DNA from: Halorussus limi
GTDB lineage: Archaea > Halobacteriota > Halobacteria > Halobacteriales > Haladaptataceae
NCBI RefSeq assembly: GCF_023238205.1
Contig: NZ_CP096659.1
Location: 372,001-436,000 of the forward strand
Direction: 5' to 3'
DNA: 64,000 bases
Below the pieces are notes generated by a model. The model ran no database searches and was not told the DNA's origin. It was given only the letters and a program-made list of their open reading frames with translations. A program made the translations under genes and the position numbers. Shown here piece after piece: positions 24,541 through 33,789 of this stretch. The stretch's first letter is position 1. Each line of letters opens with the position of its first letter.

Positions 24541-26007
24541 TCAGAACTGGTCGGCGGTCCGAACTCGCACGTTCGCGGGTCGCTTGACGAACTCGCCGAG
24601 GTCGCGCGCGACGACCTGTCCGACCCCGCGCTGGGCCGACACGTCGAGGAGTCGCTGGTCGAGCGTCCCGTCGAGCACGACCGCGAATGGAGCCTCGTCG
24701 GCCGACTCCACGGCGTCGAAGGCGTTCTCGCCCGCGACTTCCGCGAGCGTGGCGAACGACTCGTCCAGCAGACGGGCGGTCCCCGTCTCGCCGTCCACGA
24801 CCGCCTCGACGTGGCCCTGCATGGTCGCGGGTTCTCGGGGCGACTCCGTCGCCGACGCCGCGGCCTCCGCGGCGTCGGCCGTCGCGTCGTCGGACGCCGC
24901 CCCGGCAAGCGACTCGGCGTCGTCTATCGTCTCGGCCTCCACTTCCGCCTCGATGCCGTCGAAGAGGTCCGACTCCGAAATCTCCTCGGCGTCCGTCGCG
25001 GCGTCCGGGTCGGCCGACGCGGACGCCCCGCTACTCTCTCGGTCCGCGTCGGGCGTCGCGGGACCGTCCGGTCCGGCGTCGTCGCTCTCGGGCGCGGGCC
25101 GGGCGCTCCCGTCGGTCGCCGCGGGACCGGCCTCGGCGTCGGCCGGGGTCGCCTCGGCGTCGGTCGGGGTCGCGTCCGACTCGTCGGTCTCGCCCTCCTC
25201 GCCGACCATCGACTCGTCGAACGGTCGCTTGCTCCGGAGCGCCGACATGACCTCGTGGCGCGCGAGGTCCTCGACCGACTGGTTGGCTGGCGCGAACGCC
25301 ACGTAGTCGATGTCGCCGACCTGCGCGAGTTCCTTCCGGATGAGGTCGCCGCCCCGGTCACCGTCGAGGAACGCGGTGACGGTCCGGTTCTGGGTCAGGT
25401 CGGCCACCGCGTCGGGGACGTTGGTTCCCTCGACCGCGACGGCGTTCTTGACGCCGTACCGGAGGAGGTTCAGCACGTCCGACCGGCCCTCGACCACGAT
25501 GATGGCGTCGCTGTCCTCGACCCGCGGCCCCGCGGGCAGACCCTCGTACTCCGCGATGTCCTCGACGCGGACGCTCTGGCGGACCTCCTCGAGAATCTCC
25601 CGAGAGGTCATCACGTCCTCGTCGAACGAGTCGGTCAGCAGTTCCTTGGCGCGCTCGACCACTTTCCGGCGCTTGGCGGCGCGCACGTCCTCGATGCCCG
25701 CGACGGCGACGGTGGCCCGGCAGGGGCCGACCCGACTGATGGTTTCGAGGGCCGCCGCGAGGATGGAGGTCTCTACCTTGTCGAGACTCGACGCGATGGT
25801 GATGGTCCCGAACGACTGTCCGTTCTCGCTGTCGACGTCCACGTCGATGCGACCGAGTTTCGACGACTGCTGGAGGTCTCGGAGGTCTAAGTCGTCGCCG
25901 AGCAGGCCTTCGGTCTGGCCGAAGACCGCGCCGACGACGTCACTCCGTTCTACCACCCCGTCGGCCGTGATGTCCGCGTGAATGACGTATTTTGCTGTAT
26001 CGTCCAT
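24541..26007 (-). CDS. dnaG: Archaeal DnaG (TOPRIM primase-like protein)
   Basis: A 488-residue archaeal DnaG, a bacterial-primase-like protein that in archaea is found with the exosome and may contribute to RNA decay or primer synthesis. The ATG of [17 protein letters not shown] is the start. The N-terminal domain (1-165) is followed by the TOPRIM domain with the catalytic Glu in [14 protein letters not shown] and the Asp pair in [14 protein letters not shown], then [14 protein letters not shown]. Residues about 280-405 form a long acidic Ala/Asp/Pro/Glu linker, longer than in non-halophiles. A conserved C-terminal domain follows (about 415-488). TATA-like GATTTTAAAG about 65-75 nt upstream. 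Confidence 0.93.
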   Translation of the reverse strand: MDDTAKYVIHADITADGVVERSDVVGAVFGQTEGLLGDDLDLRDLQQSSKLGRIDVDVDSENGQSFGTITIASSLDKVETSILAAALETISRVGPCRATVAVAGIEDVRAAKRRKVVERAKELLTDSFDEDVMTSREILEEVRQSVRVEDIAEYEGLPAGPRVEDSDAIIVVEGRSDVLNLLRYGVKNAVAVEGTNVPDAVADLTQNRTVTAFLDGDRGGDLIRKELAQVGDIDYVAFAPANQSVEDLARHEVMSALRSKRPFDESMVGEEGETDESDATPTDAEATPADAEAGPAATDGSARPAPESDDAGPDGPATPDADRESSGASASADPDAATDAEEISESDLFDGIEAEVEAETIDDAESLAGAASDDATADAAEAAASATESPREPATMQGHVEAVVDGETGTARLLDESFATLAEVAGENAFDAVESADEAPFAVVLDGTLDQRLLDVSAQRGVGQVVARDLGEFVKRPANVRVRTADQF

Positions 26008-26217
26008 GAGTGATGAACTGCCCCGGAGAGGGGCGTGATGGTGATGAGTCCATGAACTGCGCGGCCATGGATACTTTAAAATCGTACGGCCCAACTGAAA
26101 TACCTGTCGTCAGCAGAACTGTTTACGGGAGTTCCTTTACCGAAATTTGATAGGTGGGGCGCTGGCTCGGCCGTCACGGTGAAGACGGTCTCGGCCGTCG
26201 GTTCGCCGGTACAGACG

Positions 26218-27612
26218 ATGCGCGTCCTCGTCGTTCCCGAACTCTACCGACCGGACGACGCGACCGCGAACGGCACGCTCAACGACGCCGTGGCGCTGGT
26301 CGCCGACTGGCTAGACCGCGACGACGGTCTGCACGTTTACTGGCTTCTGTCGCCGCCGGAGGTCGCCGACTACGACCCGGAGTACGTCCACGCCGACCGC
26401 GAGCGCGTGACCCTCGTCGAGGCCGAACCGTTCATGCACGGCCACGAACACGAAGACGCCTTCTCCGAGACGGGATACACCGAGGACCAGTTCCGGGCCA
26501 TCGAGGCCGAAATCTTCGACGAGTCGGGCTACGTGGACGTGGTCGTCGACCAGCAGGTGACGGGCCGGTACGACCTCTACAAGTGGCTCCACCGACTCGG
26601 CGGGGGCCGGGAGGCCGCGGTCCAACCGACCGAACTCGTCGGCTACGTCCACGACCTGCGACTCCCGTTCAAGCGCCACGGCCGGGAGATGCCCGACGGC
26701 GCCGCCACGAAGGCCGAGATGGCGGCGATGACCTACACCGACGGCCTCTGGTTCAAGGCCGGGGTGGACGCCGAGCGACTGGGCGAGTACGGCACCGGCG
26801 TCCTCGGTGAGGAGTTGCTGAACGAACTCGTTACCGACGCGCTCGAAACCGGGAGTCCGCTCGACTTCGCCGACTTCGAGGAGCGGTACGCCGACGCCCC
26901 CGAGCGACTCCACGTCGCGGGGTCGGGATGGGGCAAGAAGAACCTCGACGTGGTGCTGGACGCGGCCGAACGGCTCCACGACGAGTTCGGGATTCGGACG
27001 CTGATGACGAACATGGACCCGATTCCCGACGGGATGGCCGCTCGCGAGTTCGTGGACGCCTATCCCGAGTGTTCCCGGGAGCGCTACGAGGCCGCGCTCG
27101 AAGCGGGCGACCTCGCCATCGTCGCTTCAGACCACGAGACGATGCCCCGAACGCCCTTCGAGCAGGCCGCCAGCGGACAGGTCCTCGTAGTTCGGGACGA
27201 ACCGTGGGCCTACGACTGCGTGCCCGAGGACTACCGACTCGCCGGGGACCTCGCCGACCTCGAAGCGCTCGCGGTCCGAGCGGTTCGGAACTGGGACGAG
27301 GCGGTCGCCGAGAACCGCCGGATGGTCCGACACGTCCGCGACGTTCGCGGGCCGGCGCAGTGCGGCCGCCGGACCTACCGGGACCTCGCCGAGCGCGTGG
27401 ACCGGCGGGTCGCTGCGTTCGAGAGAGAGGCCGACGAGTGTCGGGACGTGGTGGAGCGAGTCGTTTCGGAAACCGACGGCGGCGTTTCGCTGGACGAACT
27501 CGCAGACCGAGTCGCCGACGCCGCGATTACCGACCTCGTGTACGCGCTCCGGTCGCTCGGCTACGAGGACGCCGGAAACGCGGGGACGCCGGTGTTCCGT
27601 CCGCCCGAGTGA
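26218..27612 (+). CDS. GT-B glycosyltransferase-like protein, paralogue 1
   Basis: A 464-residue protein. The start is taken at the ATG of MRVLVVPELYRPDD, which matches the start of its paralogue at 32363. The N-terminal Rossmann-like half contains LSPPEVADYDPEYVHADRER and VTLVEAEPFMHG. The C-terminal half has the donor-site features of GT-B enzymes: LHVAGSGWGKKNLDVVLDAA and an E-x7-E motif in ETMPRTPFEQAASGQVLVV. After residue 405 comes a separate domain (VSLDELADRVADAAITDLVY, then ALRSLGYEDAGNAGTPVF) that looks like a small winged-helix unit. No signal or membrane helix. The donor and acceptor are unknown. It may be a haloarchaeal glycosyltransferase acting in the cytoplasm. Confidence 0.7.
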   Translation: MRVLVVPELYRPDDATANGTLNDAVALVADWLDRDDGLHVYWLLSPPEVADYDPEYVHADRERVTLVEAEPFMHGHEHEDAFSETGYTEDQFRAIEAEIFDESGYVDVVVDQQVTGRYDLYKWLHRLGGGREAAVQPTELVGYVHDLRLPFKRHGREMPDGAATKAEMAAMTYTDGLWFKAGVDAERLGEYGTGVLGEELLNELVTDALETGSPLDFADFEERYADAPERLHVAGSGWGKKNLDVVLDAAERLHDEFGIRTLMTNMDPIPDGMAAREFVDAYPECSRERYEAALEAGDLAIVASDHETMPRTPFEQAASGQVLVVRDEPWAYDCVPEDYRLAGDLADLEALAVRAVRNWDEAVAENRRMVRHVRDVRGPAQCGRRTYRDLAERVDRRVAAFEREADECRDVVERVVSETDGGVSLDELADRVADAAITDLVYALRSLGYEDAGNAGTPVFRPPE

Positions 27613-27675
27613 CGGCGGGGCGCGACCGGGAGACGCACCCCCGTCGCCCGCCTGCCTACCGAGGCGACGCCGGCG

Positions 27676-30171
27676 TCACCCTCCGTCGGGGCCGAACGTC
27701 CGCACCGTCTCGCCGTCGACGAGTCGCCGCTGGCGGTATCCGAGCGCGTTGGTCAACACGAGCGTACCGAAGAACGACAGCGTGTGGTCGACCATCCCGA
27801 ACGGGTGCAGGTGGGTCTGCTTGGCGGGCGGGAGCAGCGTCCCGACGACGTGAACCCCGGCCGACCCATCGCTCGACGTTATCGACCCCGCGGCGACTCG
27901 CCCGCTCGTCCGGGCCGCGACGTCCCCGCCCGCCCCGGTGAACGCGTCGGGGTCGACGAGCGTGATGGGCGCTTCGCCCGCGTTCGGCTGAATCGCGTAG
28001 CCCAGCGGCGCGAGCTTCCATATCTCGTCGTTGAACTCCCGCGTGTCCGTCAGGAGTCGGTGCGGATAGTTGTCCTCCTCGAAGATAGCGAAGAGGGTCT
28101 GCTCGGTCCGGACGTCCGCCGGGGCGATTCCCTGCGCCAACCCGTTGGTCATCCGACCGAGGAGGTGGACTCCGGTGTCGGTCAGGACGAGGTTCCCGCC
28201 GCTCTCGACGAACGCGTCCAGCGAGTCGACGTACGCCTGATTGTCGATGCCTTCGTCGTGCGTGACCACCACGTTCGCGTGGGTCGGACTGCCGTCCTCG
28301 CCGACGAGTCCGGCGTTGGCGATGCGACCCACCGAGAGGTTGACGAAGGTGTCCTCGTCGTCGGGAGTGAACTGCTCCGTCCGCTCGAAGAAGACGAACG
28401 GAGAGACGGCGTACGACCGCTGTTCGTAACCGATCACCTCGGTCGGGTCCGGCGTGAGCGCCTTCCGCGCGCCGTCGACCTCGACGACCGAACCGGTCAG
28501 TGCGGTCTCGCGGGTCGCCTCCGAGACGGTGAGCGACTCCCGGCCGACGTGAATCAGGTCCCGAGACGTGCGCGTCAGCGAGTCCGTCGTCGAGACGGCC
28601 GTCGACCGACCACTCGTCTCGATTCGGGCCGAGTGGTCGCGCGCCGCGTGTTCCGCGAACGTCCGGATGACGGTCCCGTACCCGTCGACGAACAGGTCGA
28701 CGAGTTGGGACACGTCGGCGTCGAACTCCTCGGTCGGCCGCCACGTTCGCGGCGTCTCGTCGTTCGAGTAGGCCATCTCGTGGGCCATCGCTTTCATTCC
28801 GAGGCCGCCTTGGTCCACCGGCTGTGCCATCCAACTCACGAGGATGCCCGAGGTGGAGTACTCCAGCGTGTCGTACACCGTGCCGTAGTTGAAACTGCTC
28901 TGGGGAGTCGGCAGTTCCTCGTCGCTGTCGGCCTGCGCGTTCAGTTGCTCGAAGAGCCGCTGCCGGTTCTGGACCTTCTGGCCGATGGCCTCCTCCAGTC
29001 GCTTCTGCGTCGTCCGGTTGACCTCGTAGAGGTCGTGGAGTTCCCCGACGCTGAACTGGTCGTTTATCAGGAGCCCCTCTATCATGTGCTCGGACGCGTA
29101 CATCCCGTGGAGGTCCGAACCGTAGTTCAGGTTGTCGTAGCTCCGGAAGTGTTCGACGATGCCGAGCGCGTCGGGGACTCGTTCGGTGTACTCGCTACCG
29201 ACGTCTGCGTCGATGCCGGGGTAGTCGTCTGCGAGGTTCGACCCGGCCGTCTCCGCGGGGAAGTGAGTCGCGTCCAGCCATCCGACGGTCGGGTACGAGC
29301 GGTTCGTGTCCTCGACGCCGGCGCTCCCTCGCTGGTATCCCGTTCCCCCGTCGTTGTACTGGGGGTACTTCGCGACCCAGCCGTCTGGGTTCGTGAAGAC
29401 GAACAGGAGCGCCACGTCGTCGAGCAGTCCCCCGACCGTCTGCTCCTCGCCCGCGAGCAGCGACTCTATGAACCGGCACCCGGCCTCCGCGCCGGCCCGC
29501 TCGTCGCCGTGGATGGACAGACTGAACAGCACCTTCTCCTTCTGCTGGAAGCTCGCTTGGTCGCCCACGGCGTTCGTGACCTCCGCCACCCAGACGGGCT
29601 TCGGTTCCTCGCGGCCGCTGACGAGGTTGAAGTAGCCGGGGCTCTCGCCGACGGACCGGAACCGGAGTCGGTCCGAGTGCTGGTCCTGTAACCGCTCCAT
29701 CCCCTGAATCATCTCCTGAAAGTCGATGAAGCCGACAGCGTCGGAGGGGTCCGGGAATATCCCGTCGGCGTAGGCTTCGAGTTTCCAGAAGGGGTTGGAA
29801 CCGGGCGAGAACTGCAGTTCCGAGAGTGCATCGATTTCGGCCGCTCGCTGGGCCTGCTCGGTCGTCAGTCGGCCGTACGCGGCCGCCGTGGGCGAAGTCG
29901 TCGTCGTGGGACTGTCCGCCACCTGCGAGAAGGCTTCGATTCCCGACCGGCCGTCGAACGTCGCGAGCGTCGGAATCCGCTCGTCTTTTGGAGTGTGGTT
30001 GACGACGAACCGGTACGTCTCGGTCATCTTCTCCGAGTCCGCCTGCGCCGTCGCCGCTCCGGGAAGTGCGAGCGTTCCCGCCGTCGCCGCGGCGAGTCGC
30101 ACGAACTGTCTTCGGTCGATGTCTACGCCGTCGAATCGCTGTCGTGTGCCGTTTTGGTCCCGTTCGGTCAT
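27676..30171 (-). CDS. Tat-exported M14 zinc carboxypeptidase, multidomain
   Basis: An 831-residue secreted metallopeptidase. The N-terminus carries the Tat motif DRRQFVRLAAATAGTLALPG (about residues 19-38) and an AQA-type cleavage site. The M14 domain spans about 150-510: Zn ligands in SIHGDERAGAE (His and Glu of HxxE, near residue 221) and the third ligand His in YGSDLHGMYA (near 357). An acidic catalytic candidate follows near LGMKAMAHEMAYSNDE. Residues about 540-831 form extra domains, including a Rossmann-like part with VVVTHDEGIDNQAYVDSLDA and GNLVLTDTGVHLLGRM, similar to glutamine-amidotransferase-like folds seen in surface hydrolases. It degrades peptides outside the cell. Confidence 0.9.
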   Translation of the reverse strand: MTERDQNGTRQRFDGVDIDRRQFVRLAAATAGTLALPGAATAQADSEKMTETYRFVVNHTPKDERIPTLATFDGRSGIEAFSQVADSPTTTTSPTAAAYGRLTTEQAQRAAEIDALSELQFSPGSNPFWKLEAYADGIFPDPSDAVGFIDFQEMIQGMERLQDQHSDRLRFRSVGESPGYFNLVSGREEPKPVWVAEVTNAVGDQASFQQKEKVLFSLSIHGDERAGAEAGCRFIESLLAGEEQTVGGLLDDVALLFVFTNPDGWVAKYPQYNDGGTGYQRGSAGVEDTNRSYPTVGWLDATHFPAETAGSNLADDYPGIDADVGSEYTERVPDALGIVEHFRSYDNLNYGSDLHGMYASEHMIEGLLINDQFSVGELHDLYEVNRTTQKRLEEAIGQKVQNRQRLFEQLNAQADSDEELPTPQSSFNYGTVYDTLEYSTSGILVSWMAQPVDQGGLGMKAMAHEMAYSNDETPRTWRPTEEFDADVSQLVDLFVDGYGTVIRTFAEHAARDHSARIETSGRSTAVSTTDSLTRTSRDLIHVGRESLTVSEATRETALTGSVVEVDGARKALTPDPTEVIGYEQRSYAVSPFVFFERTEQFTPDDEDTFVNLSVGRIANAGLVGEDGSPTHANVVVTHDEGIDNQAYVDSLDAFVESGGNLVLTDTGVHLLGRMTNGLAQGIAPADVRTEQTLFAIFEEDNYPHRLLTDTREFNDEIWKLAPLGYAIQPNAGEAPITLVDPDAFTGAGGDVAARTSGRVAAGSITSSDGSAGVHVVGTLLPPAKQTHLHPFGMVDHTLSFFGTLVLTNALGYRQRRLVDGETVRTFGPDGG

Positions 30172-30351
30172 TTGTCGTCGGCCCCCTTGTGACCGATTAC
30201 CACAGATACGCGGAGATATAAGAAAATTAATTATAATTACCTATGGTACCGGGTTTGGCGGCACGAGATGGATACGTTAACACACGTCACTCTAACGGAT
30301 GACTAAAATCGGACGGCCTCTCGGAGTCGGCCGTGGTCGCGCGACGCCGTC

Positions 30352-31074
30352 TCAGTCGAGTAGCGACGACAGCGTCTCCGCTCCGTGTTCCAGCGATTCC
30401 TCGGGGTCGGTCGGTTGGTCGTGTTCGTAGACCAGCCACTCGGTCCCGGCCTCGCGGGCGGCCCGGACGCAGGCCTCGATGTCGATGTCGCCCTCGCCGA
30501 GTTCGACCGGCGTTGTGTCGGCCACGTCCTTGAGGTGGACCAGCGGCACCCGACTCCGGAGGTGCCCGAGCAGCGCCACGGGGTCGTGACCGGCGGCGTT
30601 CGCCCACCCGACGTCGAGTTCGAGGTCGAAGTCCGTCTCGTCGGCGAGCAGGTCGAAGGCCGACCGGTCGCCGAGGTCGGCGAACTCGTGGTCGTGGTTG
30701 TGATAGCCCATCGCGGCGCCCGCCTCGTCCAGTCGGCCGGCGAGCGTCTGGAGGCGGCGCGCGGTGTCGGTGGTAGCGGTCTCGCTGGCGAACTCGGCGT
30801 CGTCGAGATACGGGACGACGAGTCGGTCGCAGTCGAGCGACCGGTAGGTCTCGGCGACACCTTCGGGGTCGGCTTCGAGGTCCTCGATGCCGACGTGGGC
30901 CCCGGCCGCGTCGAGTCCGGCGTCGTCCAGCGCGTCGCGGATTTCGGCGGGGTCGGCGTCGCCCAGACCCGCGAACTCGACGCCCTCGAACGCGGTGTCG
31001 CCGACGCGCCGGAGGAGTTCGGGGAGCGAGTCGTCCAGTTCTCGGAGCGTGTAGAGTTGAATCGCCGGTCGCAT
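30352..31074 (-). CDS. Sugar phosphate isomerase/epimerase (AP endonuclease 2 fold)
   Basis: A 240-residue TIM-barrel protein of the xylose-isomerase-like/AP-endonuclease-2 superfamily. It begins MRPAIQLYTLRELDDSLPEL, the usual first strand (xxQLYxLR). Metal-site residues are visible along the barrel: FEGVEFAGLGD (Glu), AAGAHVGIEDLE (His), MGYHNHDHEF (His-Asn-His, near residue 120), LELDVGWANAAGHDP (Asp), PLVHLKDV (His) and YEHDQPTDPEESLE (Glu). Homologues isomerise or epimerise sugars or inositol derivatives, and the substrate is not evident. Length is slightly below the usual 260-290. Same strand as the upstream-facing M14 gene, with 180 bases between. Confidence 0.85.
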   Translation of the reverse strand: MRPAIQLYTLRELDDSLPELLRRVGDTAFEGVEFAGLGDADPAEIRDALDDAGLDAAGAHVGIEDLEADPEGVAETYRSLDCDRLVVPYLDDAEFASETATTDTARRLQTLAGRLDEAGAAMGYHNHDHEFADLGDRSAFDLLADETDFDLELDVGWANAAGHDPVALLGHLRSRVPLVHLKDVADTTPVELGEGDIDIEACVRAAREAGTEWLVYEHDQPTDPEESLEHGAETLSSLLD

Positions 31075-31182
31075 GGCGGAGGCTACGGCGCGGCGGTGTA
31101 AATCGATTGTTGCGCCGGCCGTCGCGTCGGTCGGTGTGACACGCGGAGTCTTCGGTGGGGCGAGCGACGATTGGCTCGCCGC

Positions 31183-31200
31183 AGAAATCTATATATTTCT
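31183..31200. promoter_or_regulatory. A/T palindrome in the divergent isomerase/dehydrogenase promoter region
   Basis: AGAAAT and ATTTCT flank a CTATAT centre, giving an 18-base palindrome in otherwise G+C-rich DNA. It lies between divergent genes, about 110 bases upstream of the isomerase start, next to a G+C inverted repeat (GGCGAGC/GCTCGCC at 31159-31180). It could be an operator or the core promoter of the isomerase. Confidence 0.35.
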
Positions 31201-31266
31201 ATAATAACGAAATATGTTTCTCTACCAGATGAATAGATTGCTCTCGCTACGAACCCGCGTCCGGCG

Positions 31267-31318
31267 AACGCGTCGGTGGACGCGTCCGACGCGTCACCGT
31301 GAGGGCGCCAGCTATTAA
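31267..31318 (+). promoter_or_regulatory. Promoter of D-2-hydroxyacid dehydrogenase with three ACGCGTC copies
   Basis: TATTAA at 31313-31318 lies 25-30 nt upstream of the ATG, predicting a leaderless transcript. Immediately upstream are three copies of the palindromic octamer, AACGCGTC at 31267-31274 and GACGCGTC at 31279-31286 and 31288-31295. Their placement just above the B-recognition region is what is expected of an activator or repressor site. Confidence 0.4.
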
Positions 31319-31342
31319 CCGCTCTCGACCGATGCGGAAGCC

Positions 31343-32299
31343 ATGACCGACCGTCCCGAACTGCTGATTCCCCACTACGTCTCGGACGAGGCGCGGGCCA
31401 GTCTCCGCGAGAGCCTCGCCGACCTGCTCCCGGACGCCGACCTCACGCTGGCCGCGACGCCGCCGGAGACCGACGAGGGCCTGTCGAGCGCCGAGGTGGT
31501 TCTGAGCGACCGCCTGCCCGCCGAGAAGGTGGACGCCGCGCCGAACCTCCGGTGGGTGCAGGCGCTCACCGCGGGCGTGGACCGCTTCCCCCACGAGGCG
31601 CTCTCGGACGCCGGCGTCGCGCTGACCAACGCCTCCGGCGTCCACGCCGAACCCATCGGCGAGCAGGTGCTGGCCTACCTGCTCGCGTTCGAGCGCAACG
31701 TCCAGAAAGGGATGGCCCAGAAGCATCGGGGCGTCTGGGAGAACTACGGCGGGCGGGAGTTGCGCGACGAGACGGTGGGGATTCTGGGCCTCGGCGCTAT
31801 CGGGGGCCGGGTCGCCGAACTCGCGTCGGCGTTCGGCACCCGGGTCGTCGGCACCAAGCGCGACCCCGAGACCGCACCCGACGCGGTGGACGAGGCGTAC
31901 GGTCCCGACGGCCTGTACGACGTGCTGGCTCGGTCCGACTACGTGGTCGTCACGGTTCCGCTGACCGACGAGACCCGCCGATTGGTCGGCGAGGACGAGA
32001 TTCGAACGATGAAGTCCTCCGCGGTCCTCGTCAACGTCGCTCGCGGCGAAATCGTAGACGAGAAGGCCCTGACCACCGCGCTCCAGCAGGGTCACCTCCG
32101 GGGTGCGGCCCTCGACGTGTTCGAGGAGGAACCGCTCCCCGGCGACTCGCCGCTCTGGGACCTCTCGAACGTCATTCTCACGCCCCACATGGCGGGTTCG
32201 ACGCCACACTACTACGACCGGTGTGCCGACCTGTTCGCCGAGAACTACGAACGGTTCGTCGCGGGCGAGTCCGAGGCGATGGACAACCGCGTCGTCTGA
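31343..32299 (+). CDS. D-2-hydroxyacid dehydrogenase, NAD(P)-dependent
   Basis: A 318-residue oxidoreductase of the D-isomer-specific 2-hydroxyacid dehydrogenase family, interconverting 2-keto acids and D-2-hydroxyacids. The nucleotide-binding motif is VGILGLGAIGGRVAELASAFG (GxGxxG near residue 148). Catalytic residues: Arg in NVARGEIVDEKAL (near 232), Glu in ALDVFEEEPLP (near 261), His in VILTPHMAGSTP (near 280). The substrate-binding N-terminal part includes VQALTAGVDRFP and ALTNASGVHAEPIGEQ. Haloferax has a well-studied D2-HDH of this kind. The precise substrate here is unknown. It lies 63 bases upstream of the second glycosyltransferase-like gene, possibly in one transcript. Confidence 0.92.
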   Translation: MTDRPELLIPHYVSDEARASLRESLADLLPDADLTLAATPPETDEGLSSAEVVLSDRLPAEKVDAAPNLRWVQALTAGVDRFPHEALSDAGVALTNASGVHAEPIGEQVLAYLLAFERNVQKGMAQKHRGVWENYGGRELRDETVGILGLGAIGGRVAELASAFGTRVVGTKRDPETAPDAVDEAYGPDGLYDVLARSDYVVVTVPLTDETRRLVGEDEIRTMKSSAVLVNVARGEIVDEKALTTALQQGHLRGAALDVFEEEPLPGDSPLWDLSNVILTPHMAGSTPHYYDRCADLFAENYERFVAGESEAMDNRVV

Positions 32300-32362
32300 A
32301 CCTCGCTCCGCGCCCCGGACGTAGTTTCAAGGGTCAGCCGCTCGTTTTCCGAGTATTCGCTC

Positions 32363-33787
32363 ATGCGCGTACTCATCGTTCCCGAACTCTATCGCCCGGA
32401 CGACGCGACGGCCAACGGCACGCTCAACGACGCGACCGTGTGGGTCGAGGAGTGGTTGGACATCGACCCGAACCTCCACGTCTACTGGCTCCTCTCCCCG
32501 CCCGAGGTGGCCAACTACGACCCCGAGTACGTCCTCGCCGACCGCGAGCGCGTGACCCTCGTCGAGGCCGAACCGTTCATGCACGGCCGTCGCCATCAGA
32601 ACGCGTTCACCGAGTCGGGCTACAGCGAGGAGCAACTCGAAGCGCTCGCGGAGGCGACGTACGACCGGTTGGGCTACGTGGACGTGGTAATCGACCAACT
32701 CCGGCGCGGCCGCGCGGACCTCGCCAAGTGGCTGTTCGCGCTCGACGGCCACCGAGTCGGCCACCCGTGGCCCGTCGACATCGTCACCAACGTCCACGAC
32801 CTCCAACTCCCGTTCAAGTACGCGGGCACGGGGTGGCGCGACGAGTTCCAGCGCCGGACCGAAATCGCCGACGCGGTCCTGAGCGACGGGATGTGGTTCA
32901 AGGCCGGGGTCGATTGGGAGGGACTGCGCGACCACGGCCACGAGTTCCTACAGGAGTCGGTGGTCGATTCGGCGCTCGACGACGCGGTCCAGACCGGCAG
33001 TCCCATCGACTTCTCGCAGTTCGAGGCCGAGTACGCCGACGAACCCGAGTACCTCCACATCGCTGGGTCCATCTGGGACAAGAAGCAGGTCGGGACCGTG
33101 ATGGGCATCGCCGAACTGCTCCACGACCGGTTCGGCATCCGGACCGTGATGACCAGCATGAGCAAGATTCCGGCCGAGTTCGCCGACCTGCCGTGGGTCG
33201 AGGCCTACCCGAAGGCCTCCCGGCGGGAGTTCGAGGCGGCGCTCGCGATGGGCGACCTCTGCATCTCGGCGACCGAGTACGAGACGCTGGCCCGGACGTG
33301 GTTCGAGCAGGCCGGGAGCGGGCAGGTCCTGATAGCCCGCAACCAGCCGTGGATTTACGACGCCATCCCCCGGGACTACGAGTTGGCCGGGACCATCGAG
33401 GAGCTACCCGACCTCGCGGTCTGGGCGGTCGAGAACTGGGACGAGGCGGTCGCGGAGAGCGAGCGCATGCTCGACTACGCCAAGGAGATTCGGGACCCCG
33501 AGCGGTCGGGGAGGCGCACTTACGACGACATGGCCGACCGCGTGACGGCGAAGGTCGAGGCCTACGCGCCCGACGAGAACGACGCGGTCGTCGGGGAGAC
33601 GCTGGAGCGCGTCGGCGAATCGGTCGCGCTCGACGACCTGAACCGCGAGACGGCCGCGCTCACCGACGACGGCGAGCCGATTCTGGACGGCGCGTGCGCC
33701 CTGAGCGAACTGGTGTTCGCGCTCCGCCGCCGGGGGTACGCCGACACCGGGGCCCCCGGAACGCCCGTCTTCGAGAAGCGCGAGTGA
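32363..33787 (+). CDS. GT-B glycosyltransferase-like protein, paralogue 2
   Basis: A 474-residue paralogue of the protein encoded at 26218-27612. The two are nearly identical over the first 20 residues (MRVLIVPELYRPDDATANGT against MRVLVVPELYRPDDATANGT) and similar throughout. Here the donor-site region reads LHIAGSIWDKKQVGTVMGIA, and the E-x7-E motif is in ETLARTWFEQAGSGQVLIA. The C-terminal winged-helix-like domain ends ALSELVFALRRRGYADTGAP followed by GTPVFEKRE. There is no export signal. The first two thirds of each protein differ in insertions around residues 150-170, so they probably act on different acceptors. The gene converges with the AI-2E transporter, with 2 bases between the stop codons. 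Confidence 0.7.
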   Translation: MRVLIVPELYRPDDATANGTLNDATVWVEEWLDIDPNLHVYWLLSPPEVANYDPEYVLADRERVTLVEAEPFMHGRRHQNAFTESGYSEEQLEALAEATYDRLGYVDVVIDQLRRGRADLAKWLFALDGHRVGHPWPVDIVTNVHDLQLPFKYAGTGWRDEFQRRTEIADAVLSDGMWFKAGVDWEGLRDHGHEFLQESVVDSALDDAVQTGSPIDFSQFEAEYADEPEYLHIAGSIWDKKQVGTVMGIAELLHDRFGIRTVMTSMSKIPAEFADLPWVEAYPKASRREFEAALAMGDLCISATEYETLARTWFEQAGSGQVLIARNQPWIYDAIPRDYELAGTIEELPDLAVWAVENWDEAVAESERMLDYAKEIRDPERSGRRTYDDMADRVTAKVEAYAPDENDAVVGETLERVGESVALDDLNRETAALTDDGEPILDGACALSELVFALRRRGYADTGAPGTPVFEKRE

Positions 33788-33789
33788 CG

